From assembly GCF_001650635.1 (NCBI RefSeq), contig NZ_LWQU01000141.1:62001-126000 (forward strand): DNA of 64,000 nt. Reading direction: 5' to 3'. Below are positions 18,799 through 26,928 of the stretch, one piece after another. The notes beneath the pieces were generated by a model. The model was not told where the DNA came from and made no database searches. It worked only from the letters and a program-made list of their open reading frames with translations. This DNA comes from Magnetospirillum moscoviense (GTDB lineage Bacteria > Pseudomonadota > Alphaproteobacteria > Rhodospirillales > Magnetospirillaceae). Position numbers and translations under genes: made by a program. Within the stretch, counting starts at the first letter, position 1, and the number at the start of each line of letters is the position of its first letter.

Positions 18799-19674
18799 CT
18801 ATTTCCGATCTTTCATCGATTGCGGATCGGCCATGTCCACCAGCCTCATTTCCTGCGGCGCGCTGGCGCTGTCGGTGTTGCAGGGGCGATACCATTCCAC
18901 CTGGATGTGTTTTCTTGCGCCAATGGCATTCCAAATCCGTGAACAGCGATCGCCATAGGGGGTATCGGGGAAGCCGAAGCGTTGAATGATCGACGCATAG
19001 AACCCAGGGTCACGCGGCGGCCAGGGCGGGCCGTAGAGAATAATCTTGCGTGACAGGCCGGTGGACAGTGAAAATCCCACCCGCAATTTGATCTCGCCGA
19101 ATGAGATATCTGCCGGCGCTCCCTCGGCCCATTGGGTCCAGGTGCCGCCTCGGGACAGCACCAACGCCTTCAACTCTTCGGCAGATCGGCGCAGGCGCAA
19201 CCCTTCGATATCACTGGTCGGCGCGGGAATTTCCGCGGGATAGACCCGCGACGGCTCCCCGTGGGCCGTGCCGCGGCATTCGGCGCGAAGGGTGCGCACG
19301 TAATGGCGGTTGACCTTCTCCCGGGCGTCCCACTCGGTCCCCTGCCATTCGACCAGGCAGGTCTTAACCCCTTCGGGAATCGAAACGGCCAAGTTAAACC
19401 CCCGCATTTCCTTGTAACGGCAATACAGGAAGAGGGGGCGCTGAGTGACCTTGGCCATATCGATACGGATAATTGCTCGTCCGGGGCTTTCCACAGGGTC
19501 GTCGCCGTGGCTATTGTCGATAGCCCCGTCGTCCGCCCAGGTATTTGCCCACAGCAGGCGCTGCTTCTGGGTGCCGAAGGTCCATTCAGACGGGCATGCG
19601 GCGACCACGGAATCTGCATGAGCGGTGGCGAGAGGCAAGAAGCCGAAAAGCGTGATCAAGACCAGCAGGCGCAT
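18799..19674 (-). CDS. secreted STY0301-like protein, candidate immunity partner
   Basis: This is a 291-residue protein with a signal peptide (MRLLVLITLFGFLPLATAHA), hence periplasmic. The mature part starts with SVVAACPSEW and contains a repeated pattern of short beta segments, with four or more cysteines that could form disulfides. From memory it resembles proteins annotated as STY0301 family, which occur beside type VI secretion or peptidoglycan-amidase genes; I cannot verify that here. ATG 19674 has a strong GGGAGGG ribosome-binding site six bases upstream. It lies 52 bases downstream of the BPSL0067-like amidase gene on the same strand, suggesting an effector and its periplasmic immunity or accessory partner. 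Confidence 0.55.
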   Translation of the reverse strand: MRLLVLITLFGFLPLATAHADSVVAACPSEWTFGTQKQRLLWANTWADDGAIDNSHGDDPVESPGRAIIRIDMAKVTQRPLFLYCRYKEMRGFNLAVSIPEGVKTCLVEWQGTEWDAREKVNRHYVRTLRAECRGTAHGEPSRVYPAEIPAPTSDIEGLRLRRSAEELKALVLSRGGTWTQWAEGAPADISFGEIKLRVGFSLSTGLSRKIILYGPPWPPRDPGFYASIIQRFGFPDTPYGDRCSRIWNAIGARKHIQVEWYRPCNTDSASAPQEMRLVDMADPQSMKDRK

Positions 19675-19726
19675 AGAGATCCCTCCCCCAACGAGGTGAC
19701 GCACTCCGTCGGGGGAGGATATCCAC

Positions 19727-20614
19727 TTAGGGTTTGCGGATCACCGAATATTTCTCTGCTTGGTAAATCGGTTTGCCCTTCGGATCGCCGAACGGGATGA
19801 ATTTTTCCCGCGCAGGAAAATTGTGCGCCTGTTCAAGAACGTACATCCCTTTCTTCCCATTCTCTTCCCCGTACCGATCGAAAACCACCGCATGATTGCC
19901 GGTGGACTTGTTCTGGTATTTCCCGCCCTCGAAGGTGGCCAGGGCGGTCCCTGGCTTCAGCGGCGGGTCGCCCGCCCCCTTGATCTTTTCGCCCTCCTTC
20001 CAGTCGCTGGCGCGAAGACCCTGAAGCTCGGGGGTGGCGTGCTTGACCAGGGCGACGCATTCCTCGCTCCCCTGGTCGGGACCCGATGAGAGATATCCAC
20101 CCTTCGCCTCTTCCTTCAGTTCCTTGATGCTCTTGCTCGCCTGATGCCCGTCGGCATACAGCCCGACCTTAACACCGGCCTTTTCCCCCTGACGGACCAG
20201 TTCCTCGGCGGCCTGTGGATTGGTCTTGTAGAGTTCGCGGCTGACCTCTTTGGCATGCTGTTCGGTGCCTTGCGGGTCCACCTTGGCGCCGCTCTTCAGC
20301 CAGTCGGTATAGCCGGGAATGTTGCCGGGATCCTTCAGCACTTCGGCGTCGCGTTGAACGGCAGTGTGCGCATCGTCGGGCGACGCGGGCGGCACAGGAC
20401 GAGGCGGCTCGGTCGTTGGACTTTCCGAAACGGGGGCAAGAGTCGGCGCTGGTGTCGCTTCGGGCACAGGTCCGGGCGGCGGGGCCGGTGTCGGCTCGGG
20501 CGTTGGGACCAAGGTCGGCGCCGGGGTTGTCGGGACCGGCATGGGCGCGGGCGCTGGTGTCGGCACCGGCGCGCCATCGCCGGACGTGGCGCCTTCTGCC
20601 AGCGCCATCTGCAT
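19727..20614 (-). CDS. BPSL0067-like amidase domain, 3' part of frameshifted gene
   Basis: The 295-residue reading has a long Pro/Thr/Ala linker (PTPAPAPMPVPTTPAP and onward, about residues 18-75). A helical stretch follows, then a domain resembling BPSL0067-type NlpC-like amidases: GSEECVALVKHATPELQG (candidate catalytic Cys), KPGTALATFEGGKYQNK, GNHAVVFDRYG (candidate catalytic His) and a C-terminal tail ending AEKYSVIRKP. Such enzymes cut peptidoglycan peptides. The first residues continue, in a shifted frame, the upstream peptidoglycan-binding ORF. I read both as one gene of about 493 codons interrupted by a one-base shift near 20612-20625. Confidence 0.6.
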   Translation of the reverse strand: MQMALAEGATSGDGAPVPTPAPAPMPVPTTPAPTLVPTPEPTPAPPPGPVPEATPAPTLAPVSESPTTEPPRPVPPASPDDAHTAVQRDAEVLKDPGNIPGYTDWLKSGAKVDPQGTEQHAKEVSRELYKTNPQAAEELVRQGEKAGVKVGLYADGHQASKSIKELKEEAKGGYLSSGPDQGSEECVALVKHATPELQGLRASDWKEGEKIKGAGDPPLKPGTALATFEGGKYQNKSTGNHAVVFDRYGEENGKKGMYVLEQAHNFPAREKFIPFGDPKGKPIYQAEKYSVIRKP

Positions 20615-21206
20615 CGGCCAGGTCCATCAAGGTGGCGTGCGAGTCCGGCCCGGCCTGTTTGGCGAAATCGCCATAGATGCGCGGAATGTCGCCATCATTG
20701 GTGCTGCGGGTCAGCGCCCGGGCGCTGTCGGCGTTGAAGGCCAGGGTCTGCTCGTCCAAATCCAGCTTGTGGTCGGGCGCAGGCAGCGACAACCGGGCCG
20801 GGCGCAGGTTCAAGGTGCCGGGCTCGCCCTGATACAGGCGCTGGTGGTGGTCGTCGATCTCGGCCAGCGTCGGCGGCTTGAAGCCGTTCAGCAGCGGGCC
20901 GGCTTTCTTGCCCAGGCTGGTGATGGTCGGGCCGTCGGGATTGAGCACACCATCGACCTTCAGCCCGTTCTGGGTTTGCCAGTCCCTGACCGACTTTTCC
21001 TGCCGTTCGCCCCAATAGCCCAGCGGGCCGTTGGTGGCGGCCAGATCGTGGAGGCCTGTATTGCCCAGGATGGTCTCGACCTTGACGACGTCTTCGCGCC
21101 GATTGGGCTGGTCGGGGCCGACCGGGGCGCCCAGGGTGAAGAAGTCGTCGTCGGGATAGAGCGGGGTGCGCGGTCTGGATTCGGGGTCGAGGGGCGTGGC
21201 GGTCAT
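20169..21206 (-). CDS. peptidoglycan-binding domain, 5' part of frameshifted gene
   Basis: Residues 1-198 (to about base 20613) look real. They carry a peptidoglycan-binding-like repeat (REDVVKVETILGNTGLHDL, then GYWGERQEKSVRDWQTQNG, then DGVLNPDGPTITSL) and a helical region ending DSHATLMDLAD. Beyond that the frame stays open to 20169, but the residues turn into an Arg-rich shadow (GRRRHVRRWRAGADT), while sensible protein continues in the neighbouring frame. Dropping one G in GATGCAG gives a smooth D-Q-M-A-L-A-E-G junction. There is no signal peptide, so export would need another route such as type VI secretion. Confidence 0.55.
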   Translation of the reverse strand: MTATPLDPESRPRTPLYPDDDFFTLGAPVGPDQPNRREDVVKVETILGNTGLHDLAATNGPLGYWGERQEKSVRDWQTQNGLKVDGVLNPDGPTITSLGKKAGPLLNGFKPPTLAEIDDHHQRLYQGEPGTLNLRPARLSLPAPDHKLDLDEQTLAFNADSARALTRSTNDGDIPRIYGDFAKQAGPDSHATLMDLADADGAGRRRHVRRWRAGADTSARAHAGPDNPGADLGPNARADTGPAARTCARSDTSADSCPRFGKSNDRAASSCAARVARRCAHCRSTRRRSAEGSRQHSRLYRLAEERRQGGPARHRTACQRGQPRTLQDQSTGRRGTGPSGGKGRC

Positions 21207-21375
21207 GTTTTGTTCCCTTTGTGGGCCGAAGAAAGGGCGATTCCGAAAGATCGCCCGTGCATGATTGCCACGTTACTCAGTTAATTGGGGAAGTCAAAGG
21301 AAACATAGCCTATCACATAGGATGCGATGGCTTGCCGCGCTGCCGGACCGGGCCGGGCCTTTGGCGGCATCACGC

Positions 21376-22755
21376 CTAGTTGGTCAGTGACCCCGGCTTG
21401 GTCCCGCTGGCCATGGCCATGCGGGACGAGGGCGGAATCTTCGCCATCAGCGTCTCGGTGTCCTTCTTGATGCCCTTGAAGCGGTCCAGTTCGCGGCCGG
21501 CCAGCTTGGTGTTGGTCGGCATCTTGACCGACAGCGGGTTGATCTGGGCGTGGCCCTGCAGCACCTCGTAATGCAGGTGCGGGCCGGTCGAACGGCCGGT
21601 CGAGCCGACGAAGCCGACGATCTGACCTTGCGAAACGCGGCGTCCGTTATGGATGCCCTGGGCGATGCGGCTCATGTGGGCGTAGGCGGTGGCGAAGCCC
21701 GAGCCGTGGCGGATGCGGACGTAATTGCCATAGGCGCCGTTGAAGCCGGCCATCTCGATGGTGCCGTCGCCGGCGGCCTGGATCGGCGTTCCCACCGGCA
21801 CCGCGAAATCAACGCCCTTGTGCATCTTGGTGAAGCCCAGGATCGGATGGTTGCGCATGCCGAAGCCGGAACTGATCTTGGCGCCGTCGACCGGGGTCTT
21901 CAGCAGGGCCTTCTTGATGCTTTCGCCCTTCTCGTTGAAATATTCCACGGTGCCGCCATCGGTCTCGAACCGGTACATGGCGATCGGCTTGCCCGACAGG
22001 CTGACCGAGGCGAACAGCATCTCGCCGGTGCGCACCAGCTTGCCCTTGGTGTCGTAATAGCCCTCGAACATCACCTCGAAGCCGTCGCCCGACTGAATGT
22101 CGCGCTGGAAATCGACGTCGTAGGACAGCGCCTTGATCATCGCCATCACGATCGGGATCGGCACGCCGGTCGATTGGGCGCTTTCGAACAGGCTGGAGCG
22201 GATCTGGCCGACATAATGGGCGACCTCGCGGCTGACCTGGCGCCGGCTTTCCTTGCCCATGAAGGTGCCGCCGCCACTGCGCAGGGCGAAGACTTCGCGG
22301 ATCGGGTCGGCGTTCAGCGACACTTTCTGGAAATCGCCGTGGCCGAAGCCGTGCGGCGAGCTGTCGAAGGTCACCTGGACCTTCTGGCCGGCCTTCAGGG
22401 CGCGCGGGTTGAACACCGCCCGCAGGGCGTCGATGGCTTGGTTGGCCTCGGCGCTATCGACGCCGGCGCGGATCAGCACGTCGCCCAGCGTGTCGCCCGA
22501 CGCGACCTGGACGTTGCGTTCGACCGGGCGGCCGGCGCGGTCCTCGAGCTCGCTGTCCGAGGCCAGGCCATCGGCCAGGGCCTGGCCCTCGGCCTCGTAA
22601 TCGATATAGATCGGCCGCACCGGATCCAGGGGCTGATTGCCTTCGACGAAGCGGACCAAGGGTTTGGCCGCGAACATCGCGACGACGCCAAGCACAGCGA
22701 CGACACCGAAGGCCTTCAAGGATCGTTTAATCTTGCCGGTGACCAGACAGCCCAA
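21376..22755 (-). CDS. M23 family peptidoglycan endopeptidase
   Basis: This 459-residue envelope protein has one N-terminal membrane anchor (LKAFGVVAVLGVVAMFAAKP). A LysM/OapA-like region follows (VASGDTLGDVLIRAGVDSAE), then a long periplasmic linker. The C-terminal M23 metallopeptidase domain carries zinc-ligand motifs HKGVDF (about residue 315) and HLHYE (about residue 395), and it should cut peptidoglycan cross-links. I chose TTG 22755 because AGGGGGAG sits seven bases upstream and the anchor follows at once. An ATG at 22884 would add 43 unlikely residues. It is divergent from serB. Confidence 0.9.
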   Translation of the reverse strand: MGCLVTGKIKRSLKAFGVVAVLGVVAMFAAKPLVRFVEGNQPLDPVRPIYIDYEAEGQALADGLASDSELEDRAGRPVERNVQVASGDTLGDVLIRAGVDSAEANQAIDALRAVFNPRALKAGQKVQVTFDSSPHGFGHGDFQKVSLNADPIREVFALRSGGGTFMGKESRRQVSREVAHYVGQIRSSLFESAQSTGVPIPIVMAMIKALSYDVDFQRDIQSGDGFEVMFEGYYDTKGKLVRTGEMLFASVSLSGKPIAMYRFETDGGTVEYFNEKGESIKKALLKTPVDGAKISSGFGMRNHPILGFTKMHKGVDFAVPVGTPIQAAGDGTIEMAGFNGAYGNYVRIRHGSGFATAYAHMSRIAQGIHNGRRVSQGQIVGFVGSTGRSTGPHLHYEVLQGHAQINPLSVKMPTNTKLAGRELDRFKGIKKDTETLMAKIPPSSRMAMASGTKPGSLTN

Positions 22756-22877
22756 TGGCCGGCTCCCCCTGGAGTGCAAGCGATTCCGGTTTATGCCAGC
22801 TTGCCGGGGGCAAAGGCAAGAATTTCCGCCTGCTTCCGTGGTTTGACTGTGGCGTGGGTCGGAGCTGCTTATGGTGA

Positions 22878-22899
22878 TTGGCAATGTTCCAAATTAGTC
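22878..22899 (+). repeat. shared 22-bp element, copy 1
   Basis: This copy shares 19 of 22 bases with 47743-47764. Both begin TTGG, and the core is TGTTC-[C/G]-AAATTAGTC. Copy 1 lies between the divergent M23 peptidase gene and serB; copy 2 lies upstream of murI. It may be a regulator site. Confidence 0.45.
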
Positions 22900-23019
22900 T
22901 GGGGCCGAGATCGCGAATCTTTCCAGGCAGATAGCGTCGCAAAACCGGCACTTGCCACGCCGCGCGCGGCACCTTAAAGCTTGTCCGCTTTCGCCGCTGC
23001 CCACGAAGGTCATGCTTCC

Positions 23020-23913
23020 ATGGATCACATCCTTACCCTCATCGCCGGCACCCAGGCGGAGCCGCTTTCCGACAGCCTGATCGCCGACCTGCGCCGCCAG
23101 TTGCACGGGTTGGGCGCCGATGTCGGCCAACCCGACTGGCTGGCTCCGGGCCGGGCCGTCGATATCGCCTTCGGCCATCTGGCCGCCGAGCAGGCCGACG
23201 GCGCCGCCCGCAAGATTCTGGCCGGCAGCCCGGTCGACGTGGTGGCGCAAGGGACCGAGGGGCGCAAGAAGAAGCTGCTGGTGGCCGACATGGACGCCAC
23301 CATGGTCCAGGGCGAGACCCTGGACGAACTGGCCGAATTCGCCGGCATCAAGGACCGCATCGCCGCCATCACCGCCCGGGCGATGAATGGCGAGCTGGGC
23401 TTCGAAGCGGCGCTGAAGGAACGGATCGGCCTGTTGTCGGAATTGAAGGAATCGGCGCTGGAAAAGTGCTGGGCCAAGGTCGAGCTGATGCCCGGCGCTC
23501 AAGCATTGGTGCGCACCATGAAAGCGGACGGGGCGGCCGCCGTGCTGGTGTCGGGCGGTTTCACCTTCTTCACCTCGCGGGTCCGGACCTTGTGCGGCTT
23601 CGACGAGGACCGCGCCAATCGCTTCATCTTCAAGAAGGGCAAGCTGGCCGGCGTGGAAGAGCCGATCCTGGGCCGCGAGGCCAAGCTGGCCACCCTGATC
23701 GGCAAGGCCGGCGAGATGCGCATCCCGCTGTCGGCCACCCTGGCGGTGGGCGATGGTGCCAACGACTTGGACATGATCAAGGCCGCCGGCCTGGGCGTCG
23801 CCTATCATGCCAAGCCGGTGGTGGCGGCCGAGGCCCGGGTGCGGATCGACCATGGCGACCTGACAGCGCTGTTGTTCGCGCAAGGTTGGCGTCGGGACGA
23901 GTTCGTTTCCTGA
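23020..23913 (+). CDS. serB: phosphoserine phosphatase
   Basis: This HAD-superfamily enzyme removes phosphate from phosphoserine in the last step of serine synthesis. The protein is 297 residues. The N-terminal part is an ACT-like domain of about 80 residues. The HAD motifs follow: I, VADMDATMVQGETLDEL with catalytic DxD; II, AVLVSGGFTFF; and the acidic motif IV, VGDGANDLDMIKAAG. KPVVAAEARVRIDHGDLTAL near the end is typical of SerB. I chose ATG 23020; in-frame codons upstream lack homology. Confidence 0.96.
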   Translation: MDHILTLIAGTQAEPLSDSLIADLRRQLHGLGADVGQPDWLAPGRAVDIAFGHLAAEQADGAARKILAGSPVDVVAQGTEGRKKKLLVADMDATMVQGETLDELAEFAGIKDRIAAITARAMNGELGFEAALKERIGLLSELKESALEKCWAKVELMPGAQALVRTMKADGAAAVLVSGGFTFFTSRVRTLCGFDEDRANRFIFKKGKLAGVEEPILGREAKLATLIGKAGEMRIPLSATLAVGDGANDLDMIKAAGLGVAYHAKPVVAAEARVRIDHGDLTALLFAQGWRRDEFVS

Positions 23914-23920
23914 TACGATC

Positions 23921-23936
23921 TGGCGTGGAGCTTGCA
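23921..23936 (+). promoter_or_regulatory. sigma-54 promoter of nasT
   Basis: TGGCGTG-GAGC-TTGCA has the invariant GG and GC separated by exactly ten bases, as required at -24/-12. Transcription would start near 23947, about 24 bases before the nasT ATG. It matches the type of promoter in front of the nitrate operon. Confidence 0.75.
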
Positions 23937-23970
23937 TCGCATCCACCGATAGACAGGGTGCGGAGTGACG

Positions 23971-24549
23971 ATGGGCCTGCGGGTCATCCTGGTTGACGAC
24001 GAACGCGAACGGGCAGAATCCGTCCGCACCGCGCTGGATGCCAACGGCTTCCAGGTGGTGGCCGTCGTCGCCACCGGATCGGGGCTGGAAGCCCAGGTGC
24101 GCGCCCTGGCCGCCGACATCATCATCTGCGACATCGACGCCCCCGACCGCGACACTCTGGAGGATATGGGGCGGGTCAGCCTGGACCAGCACCGCCCGGT
24201 GATCATGTTCGCCCAGGACGGCAAGCCGGAAACCATCAAAGCGGCGATCGAGGCTGGCCTGGCCGCCTATGTGGTCGATGGCCTGAAGCCCGAGCGGGTC
24301 CGCCCGGTGGTCGATGTCGCCATCGCCCGCTTCGCCCAGTTCCAGGAATTGCGCGGCGAGTTGGACAAGGCCCGCGCCACCCTGGCCGAGCGCAAGCTGG
24401 TCGAGCGGGCCAAGGGCATCTTGATGAAGCGTCGCGGCATCGACGAGGAAGCCGCCTATGCCCAAATGCGTGGCATGGCGATGAACCAGAAGCTGCGCCT
24501 GATCGACATCGCCAACAAGATCATCGAGGCGGCGGAATTGCTGGGTTAG
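23971..24549 (+). CDS. nasT: NasT, ANTAR-domain antitermination regulator
   Basis: This 192-residue RNA-binding regulator has an N-terminal receiver-like domain (LRVILVDDERERAESVRTAL; IIICDIDAPDRD with the pseudo-phosphorylation Asp) and a C-terminal ANTAR three-helix domain (ERAKGILMKRRGIDEEAAYA, then IANKIIEAAELL). NasT family proteins bind twin hexaloop hairpins in the leader of nitrate assimilation operons and prevent termination; the nitrate sensor NasS holds them inactive. The matching leader lies at 25345-25473 and nasS at 29763. ATG 23971 has CGGAG five bases upstream; GTG 23965 is an alternative. It ends four bases into the convergent lipoprotein gene. Confidence 0.93.
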   Translation: MGLRVILVDDERERAESVRTALDANGFQVVAVVATGSGLEAQVRALAADIIICDIDAPDRDTLEDMGRVSLDQHRPVIMFAQDGKPETIKAAIEAGLAAYVVDGLKPERVRPVVDVAIARFAQFQELRGELDKARATLAERKLVERAKGILMKRRGIDEEAAYAQMRGMAMNQKLRLIDIANKIIEAAELLG

Positions 24550-25139
24550 TTCTGCCGCCGGGCGATGTCGGCGGGATCGGCCGGATAGTCGGCCGAAACG
24601 GGCGGGCATTCGAAGGTGCTGGCCGGCTGCGCCCATGGCTGGTTGACGAAGACCTGCCAGCCCTTGGGGTTGGCACCGTATTGTTCCGGCCCGGCCGGGT
24701 TCTTGCACAAATCAACCGACACCGACTGCCCCGGCCCGATCGCCACCACCGCGCCGACCTTGAGCGTGCAGGTCGCCACCCAGGTCAGGTCGTTCCAGCT
24801 CAGGCAGATTTCGTAATCGTTGCGGTAGCTGCTGACCGCGCCCTTGGGCGGGTCGAACGACCACCACGAGCCCAGCCGGTTGGTCTGGCCGCTGGCATTG
24901 ACCTTGGCAGGCCCGCTCCACAAACGATAGACCGGCAGGTCGCGGGTCAGGCGGACCACCTGGGCCTCGGATACCCCGCCCTGGCCGGGCGCCTTCTTGA
25001 ACTGATCCAGCGGCACCGTGCCATAGGCCGGATCGGACGGAGCCAGCACCTCGATGGCCGAACGCCAGGGCGGGCCGGCATCGGGCGTGGCGCAGGCAGA
25101 GACCAACAACAGGATGGCAAGGGCGGTCAAGGCACGCAT
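24546..25139 (-). CDS. lipoprotein of unknown function
   Basis: This is a 197-residue lipoprotein. The signal peptide MRALTALAILLLVSACATPD has a clear lipobox (L-V-S-A-C). I do not recognise the mature domain. It contains two internal cysteines within a Trp-rich beta region (YEICLSWNDLTWVATCTLKV) and another pair, C in VDLCKNPAG and in STFECPPV, suggesting two disulfides. ATG 25139 has AAGGTG five bases upstream. The gene is convergent with nasT (four-base overlap) and divergent from the nitrate operon, sharing its 376-base upstream region. A role in the nitrate response is possible, but only position suggests it. Confidence 0.75.
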   Translation of the reverse strand: MRALTALAILLLVSACATPDAGPPWRSAIEVLAPSDPAYGTVPLDQFKKAPGQGGVSEAQVVRLTRDLPVYRLWSGPAKVNASGQTNRLGSWWSFDPPKGAVSSYRNDYEICLSWNDLTWVATCTLKVGAVVAIGPGQSVSVDLCKNPAGPEQYGANPKGWQVFVNQPWAQPASTFECPPVSADYPADPADIARRQN

Positions 25140-25158
25140 GATACACCTTATGGAATGT

Positions 25159-25173
25159 TTATTGTCGCAATAA
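25159..25173. promoter_or_regulatory. perfect inverted repeat upstream of nitrate operon
   Basis: TTATTG-TCG-CAATAA is a perfect 6-bp inverted repeat, 20 bases upstream of the lipoprotein start and about 140 bases upstream of the sigma-54 promoter. It could be an operator for either gene. The following stretch (25180-25260) is unusually A/T-rich, with two AAAAAATAG tracts, and may be bent DNA for activator looping. I could not find a convincing NtrC consensus site. Confidence 0.4.
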
Positions 25174-25310
25174 GCCCGCAAAAAGAGTGTTTGTCCAGAG
25201 GGTATGAAATATGCCCAAAAAATAGTCCACACAAAACAAGCAGCCTAAAAAATAGACATTCGGCTAAAGTCGGCCTTCGCACATGCGGCAGAATTCCGCC
25301 AATCCCGGTT

Positions 25311-25325
25311 TGGCACGCTGTTTGC
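25311..25325 (+). promoter_or_regulatory. sigma-54 promoter of nitrate assimilation operon
   Basis: TGGCACG-CTGT-TTGC is a near-perfect -24/-12 element with GG-N10-GC spacing. The start of transcription should be near 25337, so the first hairpin of the ANTAR leader begins within ten bases of the 5' end. It implies NtrC-type nitrogen control on top of NasT antitermination. Confidence 0.88.
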
Positions 25326-25344
25326 CTATAGGAAGGCGAGCGGC

Positions 25345-25419
25345 ACCGCCTCAACGGCGAGGGGGTTGCCCAAGCAGATAGACGGCCCCTTGGGGCCCGA
25401 AGGGAACAACGGCGTTCCC
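25345..25419 (+). promoter_or_regulatory. ANTAR-target leader RNA with twin AACGGC hexaloops
   Basis: Hairpin 1 has arms ACCGCCTC (25345-25352) and GAGGGGGT (25359-25366) with one G-G mismatch and loop AACGGC. Hairpin 2 has perfect arms GGGAAC (25402-25407) and GTTCCC (25414-25419) with the identical loop AACGGC. ANTAR regulators recognise two such hexaloops with A at position 1 and G at position 4, as here. The loop and 3' arm of hairpin 2 are also the 5' arm of the downstream terminator, so the two structures exclude each other. NasT binding should allow read-through into nrtA. Confidence 0.9.
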
Positions 25420-25473
25420 GTGGATCGGTCAGGCCATATGGCCCGACCAGACCCGCGGGGACGCCGTTTTTTT
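25408..25473 (+). terminator. leader terminator controlled by NasT
   Basis: AACGGCGTTCCCG (25408-25420) pairs with CGGGGACGCCGTT (25456-25468), 13 bp with one G-U pair, followed by a run of seven T (25467-25473). An inner hairpin (CGGTC, then GGCCATATGGCC, then GACC) fills the loop. It sits 43 bases before the nrtA ATG and would stop transcription when hairpin 2 of the leader is not held by NasT. Confidence 0.92.
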
Positions 25474-25515
25474 GTGCTTTCGCCACACCGGACGACACGA
25501 CGAAGGGTAACGGAC

Positions 25516-26910
25516 ATGACAGCCAAAGCAGCGTTTCTGAAGTGCAGCCGAAAGATCGGCCTGGGTCTGGCGGCCGCCGCCTTCCTGGTTCCGATGGTCG
25601 CCCAGGCCGGCCCGAAGCTGGAAAAGGACGAGTTGAAGCTGGGCTTCATCAAGCTCACCGACATGGCGCCCTTGGCCATCGCCAAGGAAAAGGGCTTCTT
25701 CGAGGATGAAGGCCTGTTCGTGACCCTCGAGCCGCAGGCCAACTGGAAGGTGCTGCTGGACCGGGTCATTTCCGGCGAACTGGACGGCGCCCATATGCTG
25801 GCCGGCCAACCGCTGGGCGCCACCATCGGCTTCGGCACCAAGGCCGACGTGGTCACCGCCTTCTCGATGGATCTGAACGGCAACGGCATCACCGTCTCCA
25901 ACGACGTGTGGGCAGCGATGAAGCCGCATCTGCCCAAGGACAAGGACGGCAAGGTCGCCCACCCCATCAAGGCCGACGCCCTGAAGAAGGTGATCGACAA
26001 GCTGAAGTCCGAAGGCAAGTCCTTCAACATGGGCATGGTCTTCCCGGTCTCGACCCACAATTACGAACTGCGTTATTGGCTGGCCTCGGGCGGCATCCAT
26101 CCCGGCTTCTACTCGCCGGAAAACATCACCGGCCAGATCGGCGCCGACGCGCTGCTGAGCGTGACGCCGCCGCCGCAGATGCCGGCCACCCTGGAAGCCG
26201 GCACCATCTCGGGCTATTCGGTCGGCGAGCCGTGGAACCAGCAGGCGGTGGCCAAGGGCATCGGCGTGCCGGTGATCACCGATTACGAGATCTGGAAGAA
26301 CAACCCGGAAAAGGTGTTCGGCGTCACCAAGGACTGGGCCGCCAAGAACGCCAACACCCACGTCGCCCTGGTCAAGGCGCTGATCCGCGCCGGCAAGTGG
26401 CTGGACGAGAACAACAACGCCAACCGCGCCGAGGCGGTCAAGATTCTGGCCAAGCCGGAATATGTCGGCGCCGACCCGCAGGTGATCGCCAACTCGATGA
26501 CCGGCACCTTCGAGTACGAGAAGGGCGACAAGCGCCCGGTGCCCGACTTCAACGTGTTCTTCCGCTACTACGCCACCTTTCCCTATTACTCGGATGCGGT
26601 GTGGTACCTGACCCAGATGCGCCGTTGGGGCCAGATCACCGAGGGCAAGCCGGATGCCTGGTATGCCGACATCGCCAAGAAGGTCTATCTGCCTGACGTC
26701 TACAACCAGGCCGCCAAGGCGCTGGTGGCCGAGGGCAAGGCCAAGGCCGACGAGTTCCCCGCCGCCACCGACGGCTATCGTCCGGCCACCGCCGACTTCA
26801 TCGACGGCGTCGCCTATGACGGCAAGAAGCCCAACGCCTACCTGGAAAGCCTGGCCATCGGCCTGAAGGGTGGCCAGACCGTGACCGGCAACAAGGTCGC
26901 CGGCAAGTAA
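25516..26910 (+). CDS. nrtA: nitrate ABC transporter, periplasmic binding protein
   Basis: This 464-residue solute-binding protein of the NrtA/CmpA family captures nitrate (possibly nitrite) for the NrtB-NrtC transporter. The N-terminal signal region is [20 protein letters not shown] followed by A-Q-A. The mature domain begins with [20 protein letters not shown] and contains [18 protein letters not shown] and [16 protein letters not shown], typical of the nitrate-binding clade. I chose ATG 25516 because AAGGG lies eight bases upstream; the open frame upstream is the leader RNA. It is the first gene of the nas operon. A stable hairpin follows. Confidence 0.94.
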   Translation: MTAKAAFLKCSRKIGLGLAAAAFLVPMVAQAGPKLEKDELKLGFIKLTDMAPLAIAKEKGFFEDEGLFVTLEPQANWKVLLDRVISGELDGAHMLAGQPLGATIGFGTKADVVTAFSMDLNGNGITVSNDVWAAMKPHLPKDKDGKVAHPIKADALKKVIDKLKSEGKSFNMGMVFPVSTHNYELRYWLASGGIHPGFYSPENITGQIGADALLSVTPPPQMPATLEAGTISGYSVGEPWNQQAVAKGIGVPVITDYEIWKNNPEKVFGVTKDWAAKNANTHVALVKALIRAGKWLDENNNANRAEAVKILAKPEYVGADPQVIANSMTGTFEYEKGDKRPVPDFNVFFRYYATFPYYSDAVWYLTQMRRWGQITEGKPDAWYADIAKKVYLPDVYNQAAKALVAEGKAKADEFPAATDGYRPATADFIDGVAYDGKKPNAYLESLAIGLKGGQTVTGNKVAGK

Positions 26911-26928
26911 GCCCAACCCAAGCACCTC

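Noticed and set aside
25180-25300. NtrC enhancer sites upstream of the nitrate operon
   Set aside because: A sigma-54 promoter implies an enhancer-binding activator, but I could not find a convincing TGCAC-N-GTGCA type palindrome. GCGG-N7-CCGC at 25285-25299 is too weak.
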